NCBI GenBank assembly: GCA_017562135.1
Contig: QEYB01001666.1
Location: 1-64,000 of the forward strand
Length of the DNA stretch: 64,000 bases
Source of the DNA: Dipylidium caninum
Taxonomy: Eukaryota > Platyhelminthes > Cestoda > Cyclophyllidea > Dipylidiidae
Direction: 5' to 3'
Shown one piece after another: positions 23,401-35,499 of this stretch. How positions within the stretch are numbered: the first letter of the stretch is position 1; the number at the start of each line of letters is the position of its first letter. The notes below the pieces were generated by a model. That model had not been told where the DNA came from. It ran no database searches and was given only the letters and a program-made list of their open reading frames with translations. A program made the translations under genes and the position numbers.

Positions 23401-25674
23401 CGGGTGCGTGCGTGTATGCAGGTAGCGCGCGAATGCGGACGCCGCTTGAAAAAGACACACACACACACACACACACACAAGTCGCGTGGTGCCGTGGCGC
23501 AAGGGTAGCTGGTGTGAGTCACTGTCGGAGATAGGCAGTTGGCCATCAGTCGTTCGTTCGCTTGCGCACCGGGTGAGTATGTCCGTGTGGCCATGCGCGC
23601 ATGCCCCCGAAGACGCACGCACGCGCGCACGTTCGCCTAATTGGCCTGGGGACGGCGACAGAGAGCGCGAGGAGTGAAGGGGTGGGGAGATGAGGGCGGA
23701 AGACACGCCCCACCAAAACACGCACACTCCCACCTCTGAAGGAGTCTCTCTTGGCTCTCTGCGCCAATCGCATGCGAAAAGGAGTCGGCCTTTATGTCTC
23801 GCATGCACACATGCACGCACGCACACGCATTCATAGGCAGGCAAATCGGCAAGCCAACGGCTCGTATTTTACACTGCTGGCGGTACTGCCGCGCCACTAC
23901 TACCACCACCACCACCGTCGTCGCCGCCGCCGCCGCCGCTACTAGTAGCAGCACAGTCCGAGAAAGATGGTACAAAGTAGCAATGTGCTTGCGTGCATAC
24001 ATACAGGCAAGGGAGGGAAAAAGCTGAGGTAAAATGAATAGAGGTACTTACTTTCTCCAACGGAGGAGACATCAAGTTGTCCGGTGGTGCAGGCAGAATA
24101 GGCTGCTGTGAGCACGAGGTGAGCATTTTCTTCGCCTTAATGCTGGGTGGACGACCTCTTTTGCCCGTGGTAAACGGGGGCCTCCGGGCCAATGGCCGAC
24201 CAGGGGCAAGTGAAAGAACACTGTACGGCTTCCCGCCTATCGTATCCAGAGCCGGTGCTATCGGCGGCTTCCCGAATGTCCCGTGGGGTGGTAACTTGCC
24301 CAAAAATGGCCTTCTATTGAGGTGAAACGCGGACGCAGAACTGCGTTTCCTATCGCCACTTTCGTCCAAAACATAACGCCCGTCGATTAGTTTAGCCAAT
24401 TTCCCATAGGTGGCTTCTCGATCTAAACACATTCGAAGGTTTGACCCTGTCAGCTCAGGCATTGGAATGGTTGCTGATGTGGAGTCGGCTTCACCGTCTC
24501 CGGGAGCCGCGGGTGGAGGAACGAAGGGTTTCAGTTGCTTGACGGCCTGTTCTATTTGAAAGAGTGTAAAACTCTGATTAGTGTCACCGCCCTCGGGAAT
24601 CAGAGACCGAACGGCCTCGATGAGGCGACGGCTAATGTTTGGTCGGTTCGTTATACCCACCGCTGAAGCTGCAGTTTTGCGCCACTTGGAGGGGTTCCTG
24701 TAGCTAAGATTACCTTTATAATCTACACACACGATGGAGCCTATTTCTGCCAATCTGTTGAGACATATTTGGGTATCGGAGGGCGGAATATTGTGTTGAC
24801 GCCGGAGCAAACATGAAATGCGTTCCATATCGGGCCGAGCTTTCCGGTCGCGCAGTTTATCAATCGCCTCAAGGATGAGATCGCGGTGGAAATTACACTT
24901 TTCCAACGAGGCCATATTTGCCTCGGGAGTTGGATTGGTAGATATTACTGACCCAAGTGGGACAACTGGCTTGACTTCGGGTTTGCATTTGATAGATGGT
25001 GCAGAATCAGTGGCCGAGTTGCTAAGATTGGGGGCTGCTGATTGTATTGTGGAGGGGGCAATTGATCCCACCCCATTCTGGATGACGGGCAATGAGGCAG
25101 CCGACGTAATACACACGTCACTGGTTATGGGTGTTGTCAGGACCACCGCTGCTGCAGCAGGGGGGGACGTGTTCGCCACACTTACTGGCTGGCTGAAAGA
25201 CGAATAACTTATTTGGGTTCCGTTTATAACTGATTGCGGTTGGGCTACAAGCATGGAGCCAGTCATATTGAAAGGGAATTGGCCTCCGGGGCTTTGATAT
25301 ATCGTTCCTGGCGGAGGCGAGGTGATGCACGGCACGACTGAGGCCGGGCCAGAAAATGGGACAGGAAATGATGCAAATGCGGTGTTGGGAAAATAAGCAG
25401 GCGTAAGAATGGAAGTCGTGCGACTCCCCTGCTGTCCACTAATTTGTTGGTTTGGAATAATCCCATTCAACGTCAAGAGAGTTGTGCCATTGTTGGAGGG
25501 CGGCGGCCCCACGGACCCGTTCGCGGCTAACATCAGGCGCGTAAGTGAACGATACTGCGCATAAGCACGACTGCTAGCTACGAGCGCGTTTGTCTCAGCC
25601 AACCTGAAAGCTAGTTGGGTCACGCTGTTGTGTTGCTTCCTCCTAATTGGATAACGCCTGGCTTCCCCCGTCAA
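17436..25674 (-). CDS. Winged-helix / double PHD finger / SAM chromatin protein (KAT6 N-terminus-like, no MYST)
   Basis: Predicted nuclear chromatin reader of about 1,049 aa. Exons 24052-25674, 21560-22121, 19065-19177, 18388-18773 and 17436-17901; phases 0, 1, 0, 2 all agree. Domains: a SAMD1/KAT6-type winged helix at about 258-335 (ILEAIDKLRDRKARPDMERI, then VDYKGNLSYRNPSKW); a second, H15-like winged helix at about 345-440; an AT-hook-like KRGRPPS near 500; a low-complexity Ala/Thr/Pro linker; a double PHD finger at about 700-810 (DVCCRCHQ..CGECGLKAHPKC..CAGCKSCSVCKK, then LICDACDKGFHGSC..WICSACQ); and a SAM domain at about 970-1040 (LWTVDHVAEWL..QQDIDGASLLLL..IKMGPAIKI). The SAM resembles SAMD1; the first three domains resemble the KAT6/MOZ N-terminus, which reads CpG-rich DNA and acylated H3. 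No MYST acetyltransferase domain follows. The start is the first ATG of the first exon found; an upstream exon is possible. Confidence 0.85.
19337..19550 (-). other. Open frame with PLDLS motif, possible alternative C-terminus of nested gene
   Basis: Overlaps the end of the nested gene in another frame. It is open from an acceptor-like CTTCACAG (ending at 19525) and reads PVEPNLWSLFAHWQQFK, DKTTLFDRVEEWN, TPLDLSVRGRGNTQVSQ, then TAA. An AATAAA overlaps that stop. Codon content looks protein-like. An alternative donor (GAG then GTAGCC near 19581) would join to it in phase 0 with a 56-nt intron but would remove conserved residues. PLDLS is the core motif by which corepressor partners bind CtBP. 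Confidence 0.35.
19485..20905 (-). CDS. Nested gene: protein with ZMYM/QRICH1-type C-terminal domain (DUF3504-like)
   Basis: Lies entirely within the 21559-19178 intron of the PHD/SAM gene, on the same strand. Proposed exons are 19823-20905, an 11-nt micro-exon at 19743-19753, and 19485-19659; phases 0 and 2 agree, giving about 422 aa. The N-terminal half is low-complexity with 13 consecutive glycines. The C-terminal part aligns by eye with the shared end domain of ZMYM2/3/4 and QRICH1: AEEYLWNANFFGHSS, then YTLVYLLGKILCIRSGAELRK, MGYEMHYTLPSDPVTPPPVIYE, and PLSEVALDTIVHDIRVVLTSL. The family ends shortly after this point, and here a TAG follows 11 codons later. The domain is of uncertain function. 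The GTAATT donor of the first exon is weak, so the micro-exon is inferred from phase only. It could instead be alternative exons of the host gene, but phases do not favour that. Confidence 0.5.
20535..20573 (+). repeat. GC-rich trinucleotide repeat coding polyglycine
   Basis: CCG, CCA and CTC triplets on the + strand encode 13 glycines on the - strand in the nested ZMYM/QRICH1-like protein. The last six codons are pure GGA. Confidence 0.85.
23455..23480 (+). repeat. CA dinucleotide microsatellite
   Basis: Pure CA repeat in the first intron of the PHD/SAM gene (22122-24051). The flanking 23340-23830 is rich in GTGCGTGCGT and CACGCACGC runs. Confidence 0.9.
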
Positions 25675-28600
25675 TAGTTTATTGCGCGCGAATAAGATAG
25701 AACCAATCGCATTTCGGTGCTTAAACGCATACGCGCAAAGCTAGGCTGGCTGTGTATGTGTGTGTGGGCGCCTGTGTGTCTATCCCACCAACACGCCATG
25801 TTAATTATGCGCGCGTGTGCAGGGCGTCCTATAGCTAGAACGCTCCAAGCATGTCTGGCCTACTAATCTGATTTGACTATGTGTGTGCGTGCGTGCGTGC
25901 GGGCGTGAGTGTGTGCGTTCAGATGCGTGCGTTTGCGCTTGTAAACGGGCTTTGCAAAAGCACGCAATTCATAAGGCGAACTTGCAAGCGGAAGGGGACA
26001 CACACACACAGCGAGCGCGAGAGAGAGAGAGGAGAGAGAGAGAGACACGCAAAACACAAACCACTAACTGACAGCTCATACGCGCCCAGTGCGAGTGTGT
26101 GCGCATGTGTGCGCTCGCTCGCGCCTTCGCTTCCTGGGTCTGCAAACGCCTTCCCGGTACGCGCGAAATACGGGCCTCCTTTGTCGTAAATCACCTCGCG
26201 CTGCAGCCACCGTGAACAGCGACAGTGCAGGCGTGAAGGGGTACAGCCCGTCATTAATCGCGATAGGGCAATTCTACCCCCACTGCGTCGCTGTGGCTCG
26301 TTGTGTTTGCTGTGAACTAGGTGGTGAATACGCCTTGCCTATCACTGAAATTAGTCGCTGACGCTGCGTGTGCTCGTCATTTAAGCAGCCAGCGGGCAAC
26401 AGTAATCTTATCGCATGTAAGCTAAAACACGGGTACTGAGTTTCGAGAATTTAGGCACTCGGTTAAATATTTGGCTAATCGCTAGTCGCCATATGACTCA
26501 ACAATGATGGGAATTCACCCTCGATGCATGCGAATCATGGAGTCGACTCAAAAATACCGCGAGGAGTGGATTATACAAGGAGGGGATTATTCCCCTCCCC
26601 CCTGGAGCACCATTCAAAATCACATTCAGCAGCTTGGTTGGGAACAGACTACTTATTTCTTGCAGTATTTATCCCAGATAGGCATCTCCTGCCATCTGGT
26701 CGACGCCTCTTGGCCTAATGTAACCAAATTGGGAGAAACAAATGATTAAAGCGTTCCTCCCTTCCACCTCCCCAAAGCTAAAATGCCCCTGTAACAGGCA
26801 AATGACGCTCACTTTGATGACAGTAAAGGCTAAATGTTCTCCCTCCACTGCATGCTGATATAATTTAGACGACGTCCTTAAAATCAGAGTAGAATGTGTT
26901 ATCAAAGGCCACCTTCTATGTTGTTGTTCTTTTTAGTGAATGTAGTGTTTGCTAAGGTCAAAGTTGGCTAACTACAAGACTGATTTAAATCACACTTTCG
27001 CGGTTTCAGTGGTGAAAGATTAACATTTCCTTTTTTCTCTGTCTACGATGAAAACCCCATTCTGTGAAAGCAGACTTTTAAAGATATGACTCATCTCCTT
27101 TATTTAGTCACTTCCTTCCATTGAATGATCAAGTATGTCAAACTCAGACAATACACTTCGACAGGACAACACTACTTGAGGAGTGCGGAGAAGGTTTTTC
27201 ATCATACCGAGAAGTTCAATGGAAGGTAGTGCATCGTCCCCCCTCGCCGCCCCTCCCTCCCCAATTCTCCCTTTATTTCACAGCCGCATGCAACACCGAA
27301 GTGAAGGCGATGGCGTTTCTCTTACACGAGCGTGAAGTATCTGTGCAGAACAAATAAAACTGCATGTTAACAACCGCCCGTATTCGCGTGTAAAGTCACG
27401 TTTGGTGACGAAAAACATGGTAATGGCGGTTTTGTATCGAAATAAAACCGTATTATAGTCGTTTTAAGGGAAGGTCTCGTTAGGGTGAACCATATGATTA
27501 AAATGAGAGAAGTGACACCACCGATGGTTGATGCCTTTTTTCCTCATTTGCATTCCACCCAGTCTCTATTTTACTCTTTTATATCAGAAATGATCAACTC
27601 TCCATTTCCCCGTCACTTGTCTGTGGTCAAAGCAGCTTGACATTCGCCAATAATTGTGAGTTCATCTGTCATCCGATCTCATTTCACCTCGCCGAGGCAA
27701 GCGACTCATCTCCCGGCAGATGTGCACTATATTTGGTGTATACAAAAGTCGGGTTTTTGAGGCACGCGGCTATAAATGCATGCACGCTTTGCGCACTCAC
27801 AGGTAAATGACTTTATCGATTTTCAATTATTAAGGAAGTATTGATTCTGCAGGCGAGAGGGGCAAGTTGCCTGGCGGCGAGCGAGGCGGGGGAGGCGAAG
27901 GTAGAGGAGGGGAGGAGGAGGGGAGGAGGAGGGGAGGAGGTAGGTGATTTTTGTGGAGGAAAGGCGCAGACACACACACGAGTCCCGCCCCCCTCCTCCC
28001 CCCCGCGATAATGCAATTAGTTAATGTTGCACTGTCAAACGCATACGCGAACGCACGCACGCACGCACGCACATACTTAGTGCGCTCACCTTTCACGTCG
28101 TTTTGTGTAATTTGAAGGCGGCGGCGAAGGTGGGGGTGGGGGCGGGAGAGGGGTTGAGGAGGGCAGGAGGCAGGCGGCGCTGGGGACGGGGTATTGGGTA
28201 AGGGGACCGGGGGACAGAATCCGCCTGCCAGGGAGGGAAAAGCGGAAGGGGGAGGGAGGGCTGGGGGGCGAGAGAGAAATATTATCTCAATTACTCAAAA
28301 CCATGGGTTTTCTTGTTGACTTTACCATCTTCACGCCCGCATCATCAAGATATTAATCCTCCACCATATGTTCTCTGAGCACTTCCGAACACCTCAACGA
28401 CAAATCGGTCTGGTGAAAAGAGGGCGACGGATGGAAAATTACAGCAATGCTTGTACCCCGTTGACAAGTGTGAATGGCATGCAGATGAGAGGAAAATAAT
28501 AAAATTCCTAATGAAATACTCACGACAAGGCAATGGACTTTACAATACACCTCAAAAGACCAAACACTTCACATGATTAAAATATTCAACTTTTTCAATT

Positions 28601-30700
28601 CTACCCTCTTCTTTCCCAATTTTTTTTTTCTTTTTCGTCCTATGCTCTACGCTATTAACGTCCCTTTTTGACTAACTCAACATCTAAGAGTTTAAATGAA
28701 TTGTATGAGAAAGAAATTGCAGTGAGGAAGAAATCCCTTAAACGCCACACAGAGACGCGGCGGGGATGGGTGGAATGGGGCTGTAGCGACGCAAGGGGGA
28801 GGGGCGCAGGGGCTGGGGTGGGTGAGGTGAGGTGAGGTGGGGGCTGTCGGGGTATTACGAGGCTCCAAGTTGAATAGCACACGTAGGGGGGGGGGAAAGG
28901 GGGAGGAGAAGGAGATGTGTGACCATTGAGAGAATAAATTCACACGCAAGAAATTGTGTATTGTAGGCGATGATGGAGGGAGAAAAGTATTTCACCAATC
29001 TTGATTGGCATCGGGAGGCGGGGGGGCCTGCTTTTTGTCTGATGATATGTGAATGCTCGCCGCGTGTGCACGAAATTGTGCTCTCACCGTTGTGTGTGTG
29101 TGTGTTGGTTTTTAAATCTGATTATCAGTTTGCAGAATCACAATTTCACCTTTATGCTGTGCGATATCTCGACAGGAGTGGAATTGGAGAGCAAAATTTA
29201 CGAATATATGAGTTAAGGAGAAAAAAATAATAAATAAATAAATAACACAGAAGTATTTCGAAGTGAAAGATGCGACCGGCTGTTGAAATGACGCTTTGAG
29301 GCCTCAGTGAAAGGGAATTTAAGTCACCCATTTGTCTTCTTCTTACTCTTCTCCTTCTTTTCCTTCCACCGTAAAAGCGTGAGTGGTCTCCAAGATCTCT
29401 AATTACAGACTTCCTCCCCCTCCCCCCATCATTAAGTCGAGACAGGAACTCTCACGGTTGACCTCTCCACGCTGTAATCAGTGGAGGCAGTTCCACGAAA
29501 GCCTGAATAATGAGGCTGCCTAGGCAACGCGTCAACCAATGCGATTTCATCGCTCTGGTTAATCGCCCCCCCCTCCCACCGCCACCCCCCCAAACCAAAA
29601 AGGGCGGCATCGTCCCCCTATCACCTCACACGCTCAGACATTTGACCGTCTTACTTGAACGTGCTGTCGAGTAATCCCTTCGTCCGGAGAAGGTCGGTCA
29701 TTTGGCCATTTGAGGGGTGAAGTGTCAACTGTGTCGAATCTGACAGCAATTGATCCATGCCAAAGATCTTCATGGTCAGTGAAGGGCAAGGAAATTGGAG
29801 GGAAAATAATTGTCCACGCATCTTCCAACTCGCCTGTCTGGGCTTGAAATGTCCAGGAGATCAGGAGAATTTGCCCCGAAATCCACATTTGGTCCTTCTA
29901 TTCCCCCCTGAATGCATACGCCCGGCACCTGAGTGATGTCTTTTTCGCCTTCCAACGCACGGGGACTCCCCGTTTTGCCAGAAACGAGATCCTACCTATA
30001 TGAAATGCCTTCCTCGCTTCATTCCTCCTCTTCCTCCTCCTCCGTCGCCTCGCTTCCCAGCGGATTCAAGTGAAACTTAACGGATGCGAGGTGGGACATC
30101 TGGCCGTCAAGTGCAACATTTCCACGGTCTAATGAGCCTCCTGCCTCGGCAGGTATCTTTTCTCCAACCGTTATGTCGTCCTAAGCACTTTAAACGTTGG
30201 TTTCGCCGCTTCTCCTCGACCATCTCGAGGCGCGAAGACCTTCCCGGGGGCTGAACTGCTCCTCAAAAGGCGTTGGTGACGCGGTAGAGGACATGCATCT
30301 GTCCACCATATTGTTTTGTTTAAGTGAATCAAACTCGCTTCGCGTCACAGCGGACAGCGATGACAGGAGGGAGGCGGAGGCGGGGGCGGTGGGGGCGAAA
30401 GCCTTTACGCCCTCCTTTGCATCCGGAATGAGGAGATTGTCGTGATGGGGAATACGTCATTTTTACCTCTAATTTACCCCTATTTTTTAGCTCTACTCGC
30501 GAGAAAAGGGTGCATAAAAGTAGGACTTTGAACTCTCCTCCTCTTGTAAATGTTAAGCGGAATTACGGGGCCGCAGTTGACAGTTTAAACAATTTCGATT
30601 GATCTTGCCATTGACAGATTGACAGAAAATTGGGGGAGGATCGAGTGACGCCAAACCGTTGTTTTTCTATCCTCCTAGTTGGTTTTCCCTTTCCCCAAAC
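25675..30700. other. Gene-free, repeat-rich interval (left part)
   Basis: No exon was recognised on either strand. 25740-26130 carries GTGTGC, GAGA and CACACA runs upstream of the PHD/SAM gene start and may be its promoter region. 27890-27940 is a GGGGAGGAGGA array and 28050-28072 a GCAC array. 28130-28280 and 28780-28910 are G-rich. A single 81-codon ATG frame at 26504-26749 (starts MMGIHPRCMRIMESTQKYRE) matches no family I know. Confidence 0.5.
27890..27945 (+). repeat. GGGGAGGAGGA purine array
   Basis: Tandem GAGGAGGGGAGGAG units on the + strand, all purine. Such tracts can adopt triplex or quadruplex structure; none is demonstrated here. Confidence 0.8.
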
Positions 30701-30720
30701 ACATGTGATACGTGTACTCA

Positions 30721-30742
30721 GGCGTCACATATATGTGACGCC
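30721..30742. promoter_or_regulatory. Perfect 22-bp palindrome with two CGTCA/TGACG half-sites
   Basis: Each arm reads GGCGTCACATA and the other arm is its exact reverse complement, with no spacer. The arms hold CGTCA and TGACG, the half-sites recognised by CREB/ATF-type bZIP proteins. A palindromic CACATGTG lies about 20 bases upstream, and another GCGTCA occurs about 20 bases downstream. No gene is close. Regulatory function is inference. Confidence 0.45.
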
Positions 30743-33700
30743 ATGCATAAACCCATGTAAAGCGTCAATACACACGTATAATAGTTGAGATGAATGTTTT
30801 GGTGTAATTGCCCATTTCCTCGCCTTGTACACCTCACCACCGTGACATTTAGCCCGTCTTCTGACCTTCCGGCGGGGTGGACACAGTCATGAAGTGTGAA
30901 TTCCCATCATCTCATCGTGTATCATGTGAATTTTTCGCACTCCCGTCTCCGGCACACCGTGGCCGCGGCGCGATGGCGGCATTCTTTCCATCCGCCTCTT
31001 TGAGCTGATCGGTCAGTCTAAGTGAGCCGCTACGAGACCCGCTACCTCGATGACCCCAAGTCAGTTGCCTGTCTGTCCTTTTCCCTCTCCGCATCCCCCC
31101 CGTCCGCTCGCTCGTCCGCCCGTCCGCGCCACCCCCTCCTCATGTCAGAGGATGGTCAAATTTGCCTGATACACACATTTTCGCGGTCATTGTCACGAGA
31201 TCTTGTTCGCACCAGCAGGATTTAACTGCTGCTACACTCCCCATGCGGTGTTTACATTCACACGGTGGGGAAGGTGTGCTGGCGGAAGGAACCGGTGGAA
31301 TATCACGAAGATGCGAGTGAGACAGACCGGAAAAGAATGGGAAAATGGCGAGAGAGGCCGCTTTCCTCCACCGCTAATCTGATGTGGACTGTCGTCTTCG
31401 TCCTAATCGCCTTCATTCTAACACATTAGATGCCAACAAGTAGTATTTACTATGTTTAAAAAAAGACAGAGAAAATTTACCCGATAGACTAGTTGATGAG
31501 GACAGACTCTCTTTGGTGCCATTCCGGCGAAATCTTGGTCCTCCAAAAGGTGATTCTCATTAGGAATTGCCATTTTCGCGGGATGAATGACAACTCCGAG
31601 ATTTAGGTAAAAGATTACAGTAAACAAAACACCATTTCCCCGCCTCTACTGCCAATTCGTCGAGGAAGAGAGGCCTTCCAACATACCGTTTCGTGAAAAG
31701 GATGAAAGTGGTTGCAATTTCCCACCTTGAGTGTTCACGTCCACAAAAAGGCATTTTCGCCGGTGTGTTGGACGAAAAGCAATTCCCTCAGGAGTAGCAA
31801 TGAGTTTGCAAGACAATTTCTCCCCTCGAGGACGATTATTTCGCTTAAAATTGTTTTCCACACAGGTTTGAAATTGGCCATTATTGTGGAGGTAAAGAGA
31901 CCCGGAAGAAGGGAGAAATAACAATGCAGACTTTTTTCTATTGCTTAATTCTTGAAGTCAGATTCGGATTGGGAAGCAACGCACGTGGACAAATTGAAGC
32001 CTCAGTGGAGGCCTCGAGGAGGAATGCGCACTTTTGGAGGGTTTTGAGTTTGGAATTAACTGCAGACGCAACAAGGTGAATCCATGTCGGAAATAGGCGT
32101 CGACGGCGGTTTTTTTTTTTTCAAGTCGAGGGGAGAAGAGGGGATTTCATCGGCTGAGGTGACAAGGCCTCAAACGATGTTGAGGCCCATCAGACGCTCC
32201 CCCTCCCCCCCAGAGGAGTTGGGACAGCTGAGCAGGGGGGAAGAAGAGAAGGCTGAGTATGATACCCTCACGTTTCCCTTATTCCGGTTTATGATAACCG
32301 CCCGTAAGTCGCTCTCCACTACCAACAACGGATCCAAACAAAATTGTGTGTTTTAACGCCAACACGAAGAACGCGGGTGCCGAAATAAACATCACAAATA
32401 AAAGCTTGAAGGTCGTTTTGAGGTCAACACGTGCGCTTGATTTGTATCATATTCTTATCAGCGGTTCATCAAATTCTCACAACCACACAGAAATCTTAAA
32501 ATTGGCTTACATAAACGGATACCACTGCGTATTGTCAAATTTTCGCCCAAGTTTTGAAGCCTTGAAGAACTTCATAGGGCGAAAATGCAGTCTAGAGGTG
32601 ATTTGTGAACCGTCAGGGGGGGGGGGGGGGAAGATGACGTACACACCGAGACAATGTGCTTACTAGTCAGAGGGTCTACACAAGTTCTTGTAGAGAGGAA
32701 ATATTTTCCTAAAGGTCACGCCTAAAAGCTATGCAGAAAATTACCTCAACAGTCAGTAATTTCACGGTAAAATGGTTGATTATGCAAGATGACAAGAGGG
32801 GGGACGAAAAGAGGAGAAACGAGTACCTCGTGTGGATGAAAAGTCCGCGAGCCGTCACATGTAAATGGACGACCTCAGAAAGAAAAAACGGGGTACGTAA
32901 AAAGGCCTCGAGTCGGCGGATAGGCCGGTCTGGAATGTGATTGGATGAAAGAAAATGAGGCCACGTCGTTGCACCTTCCCTTCGAGATCGATAAACCAAT
33001 AGACTGTTAAATATGAGAACGATCAATAAATCCGGTATGGGGGTCGTTCTGCTCAATCTTAAGACAGGCCAAGGAATTTAAGAGTTTCGAGAAAGAAGAG
33101 AAATTTTGCAACACGAATTTTTCCACAAATTTCATCTAAATGAGTAACCAGCCCAGACGTCTTTTTCATTTGACGAACTCATGTAATAAGTAAGAAAAAA
33201 ATAGAGAAAAGAAGGAACCCCTCCGCCGCCATATTTTTGCATTCAAATGACTTTTAATCCAACGTTGTTGAAATTACCCACAATTTGGTGTCACGCGGAG
33301 TAAACTAGGGCCTAATACTTAAATAATCTTGACCGAGTAGAACCCAATGATGAGAAAAGTGCTACAAGTCGATTCGCAGCACCTCCTGACAAAAAGCGAA
33401 CATCACTGACCGTCGATGGCAGCATCATGAGTCCATTCATGTTTTGCACGAATCAAAATCCCGCTAACTGCGATAATGATAAATGAACCAATGACGTCGT
33501 TAGTGGAGGAGGGCAGACACACGCGGCTCTTTTGCGTGCAAATCGTCACACGTCGCTTTCCACTGCCATGAGACAACCACATTTTTTCGCCAAAAAAACC
33601 CTTACGCAACCTCCCCACCCCGCATTTTAATAACAAAACGCGTTACTTAACCATTTTATCGTGTGGTGTTTATCCTCTGAACCTAGGCGAATAGCAAGTC

Positions 33701-34660
33701 ACGCACAAAAATACGAGGAACCATTGAGAGAACAATGCAATTGCCTGAGTGACTAAAGTGAGACCATTCACATGTGAATACATAGTCCTTGCCAAATGAG
33801 TTATAAGTATGGGGTGCCACAATTCCCATTTATCTTCAAAAATAGCCAGTGCCTGCTCACAAACCAATCAATACGAAAACAGGCTCTTCCATGAGCTACG
33901 CGCAAATTCCCACCAGCGAGAAGACTAAGAACAAAGCGACAGACGAACCGCAACGTCACACCCCCCACCAGGATTAATTACAGATCTCTTTCTTGTCTCC
34001 TTCCCCTTCGATAAATGATTGGATCTAAAAATGCATGGATAAGGAACACCCCTTAGCAATGGAGCTGGAGTCATCGTGGTAAATCACTTCGACGGGAGGA
34101 AATTCGCGCGATACGCAGATTGCGCCAACCAACGAACACCGCGACGTCTCAGCCCGCTGAGTCAATAGCTTTAGGACGGACCAATCGCACGACCGCCCTG
34201 CCACGTGGATTCCGGAGACGAAGAGAGGCGGACTCGGGCAGGCACGGTAGAGGCACGAGACTCCTCCGTCGGCTTACTCATCTGAGGCAATGAGCATGAA
34301 ACCGCGATGTAGAGGGGACGATGGGTGCTGAGGGGGGCACAAATGCAGGGCATCAGAACGTCCACAAGTTATCAGTGGTAAAACCAACGGGTCTCAGAGA
34401 TACAGTAACCAGTACATTTCCCCGTGTATAACAAACGCAACTCAGACGAAGTAGTACATAACCGGCCACAAAACACGAAAACCCACAAATGACGTTCAAA
34501 AAGTCTCCTTCTACACAATTTACGAAGAGGACTAAAGGCCTAGGGGGGAGGACATAAATACAAAAGGCGAAAAACGATTCAGGAGCGACTTATATAAAGT
34601 ACAGAGAACAAGCGAACATTTCAAGTACAACCCAATGTCAAACACAGACATCCAATACAG
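30743..34660. other. Gene-free interval downstream of RPS3 (right part)
   Basis: No exon was recognised. Homopolymer runs occur at 32110-32121 (T) and 32617-32630 (G). The short reading frames on both strands show no conserved motif. Confidence 0.45.
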
Positions 34661-34667
34661 CTTCGAT

Positions 34668-34673
34668 TTTATT
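34668..34673 (-). terminator. Polyadenylation signal of RPS3
   Basis: AATAAA on the - strand beginning four bases after the RPS3 stop codon, which implies a very short 3' untranslated region. Confidence 0.7.
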
Positions 34674-34676
34674 TGT

Positions 34677-35479
34677 TCATTGGGCTTTATCTACAGAGTA
34701 GGGAGCCGCGGGTAGAACCTCCTCCTTGGCACTCAGGATAGAAACAAAGTCAGGCAAAGGTTTTCGGGGACCAGTGTTACCGGTGCTGTCATGGTTCAGC
34801 ATAATTTTGACCCGGATACCCAGAATACCTTGCGGAAGACGCACATGGCGAACGGCACGGTCAATGTAGTAGTTGACGGGATCACCTGAGTGAATCATTA
34901 ATCCATCAGAAAACTTCATGGATTTAGCTCGCTGTCCTTTTATTTTTCCAGACACAACAACTTCAGCCCCACGAGCACCCGACTCCATAATAAATCTTAG
35001 AACACTATAGCAGGCCCTAATAACGAAAGTAGAAATGAAGCGACTCACGAACCTACTTTCTCACAGGAAGACCCCCAATAAGCTTGTAACGGAGAGACTC
35101 AGCTTGTGTTGTGGCGCTCAAGCTGCGCGCCATCATCTTCTCTACAAACAACTCGATCGTCTTTGTCGCACGGGTGCGTTTTTGAATAAGGGAAGTGAGC
35201 TCCCTGATTCTTCGTGATTGTTCACCCAAAACAGCGTGAGTCTTCGTTGCCGAAATGATAATTTCAGTGCGACGCTCGTTTGAGCGGACTTTGACGCCGC
35301 TATAACCATCTTCAGCCAGTTCACGACGAAGAAACTCGTCCAGCTCTGCCTTGAACACGCCAGCAGAAACAAACTGAAGGTATAAAACACAGAAGTGTTA
35401 GAAATAATAAAAATAAATAACAATATACAAAGGGGGAGATTACTTTGCGCTTAAGAGACATGCGCCCGACGCCTGCCAT
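34677..35479 (-). CDS. RPS3: 40S ribosomal protein S3 (uS3)
   Basis: Core protein of the small ribosomal subunit at the mRNA entry channel. Three exons, 35444-35479, 35057-35373 and 34677-35016, joined in phases 0 and 2 with introns of 70 and 40 nt, give about 230 aa (human 243). The N-terminus and KH domain read [32 protein letters not shown] and [16 protein letters not shown]. The C-terminal half reads [48 protein letters not shown] and [10 protein letters not shown]. The usual Lys/Gly-rich tail is shorter, ending VDKAQ. Near [12 protein letters not shown] one residue is missing compared with human. Two in-frame ATGs exist, at 35479 and 35461; the upstream one gives [13 protein letters not shown], close in length to the human N-terminus, and was chosen. 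No frame breaks. Confidence 0.97.
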
Positions 35480-35489
35480 TCTTACGCAC

Positions 35490-35497
35490 GGAAAAGG
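35490..35497 (-). promoter_or_regulatory. 5' TOP-like tract of RPS3
   Basis: On the - strand CCTTTTCC lies 10 bases before the first ATG of RPS3. Ribosomal protein mRNAs in animals usually begin with C followed by pyrimidines (the TOP motif, linked to TOR-dependent translation). The transcription start is inferred, not seen. Confidence 0.5.
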
Positions 35498-35499
35498 CG

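Noticed and set aside
23488..23575. tRNA-like start (GCCGTGGCGCAAGGGTAGCT) resembling an A box
   Set aside because: No B box with GTTCRANNC at the right distance and no clear cloverleaf pairing; a decayed tRNA-derived SINE cannot be excluded.
23121..23844. Long open frames on the - strand in the first PHD/SAM intron
   Set aside because: Generated by CA/GT repeats (runs of VCVCV, HTHTR); the host exons splice over them in matching phase.
26504..26749. 81-codon ATG frame upstream of the PHD/SAM gene
   Set aside because: Reasonably protein-like but isolated, with no recognised family and no splice context; mentioned only within the interval description.
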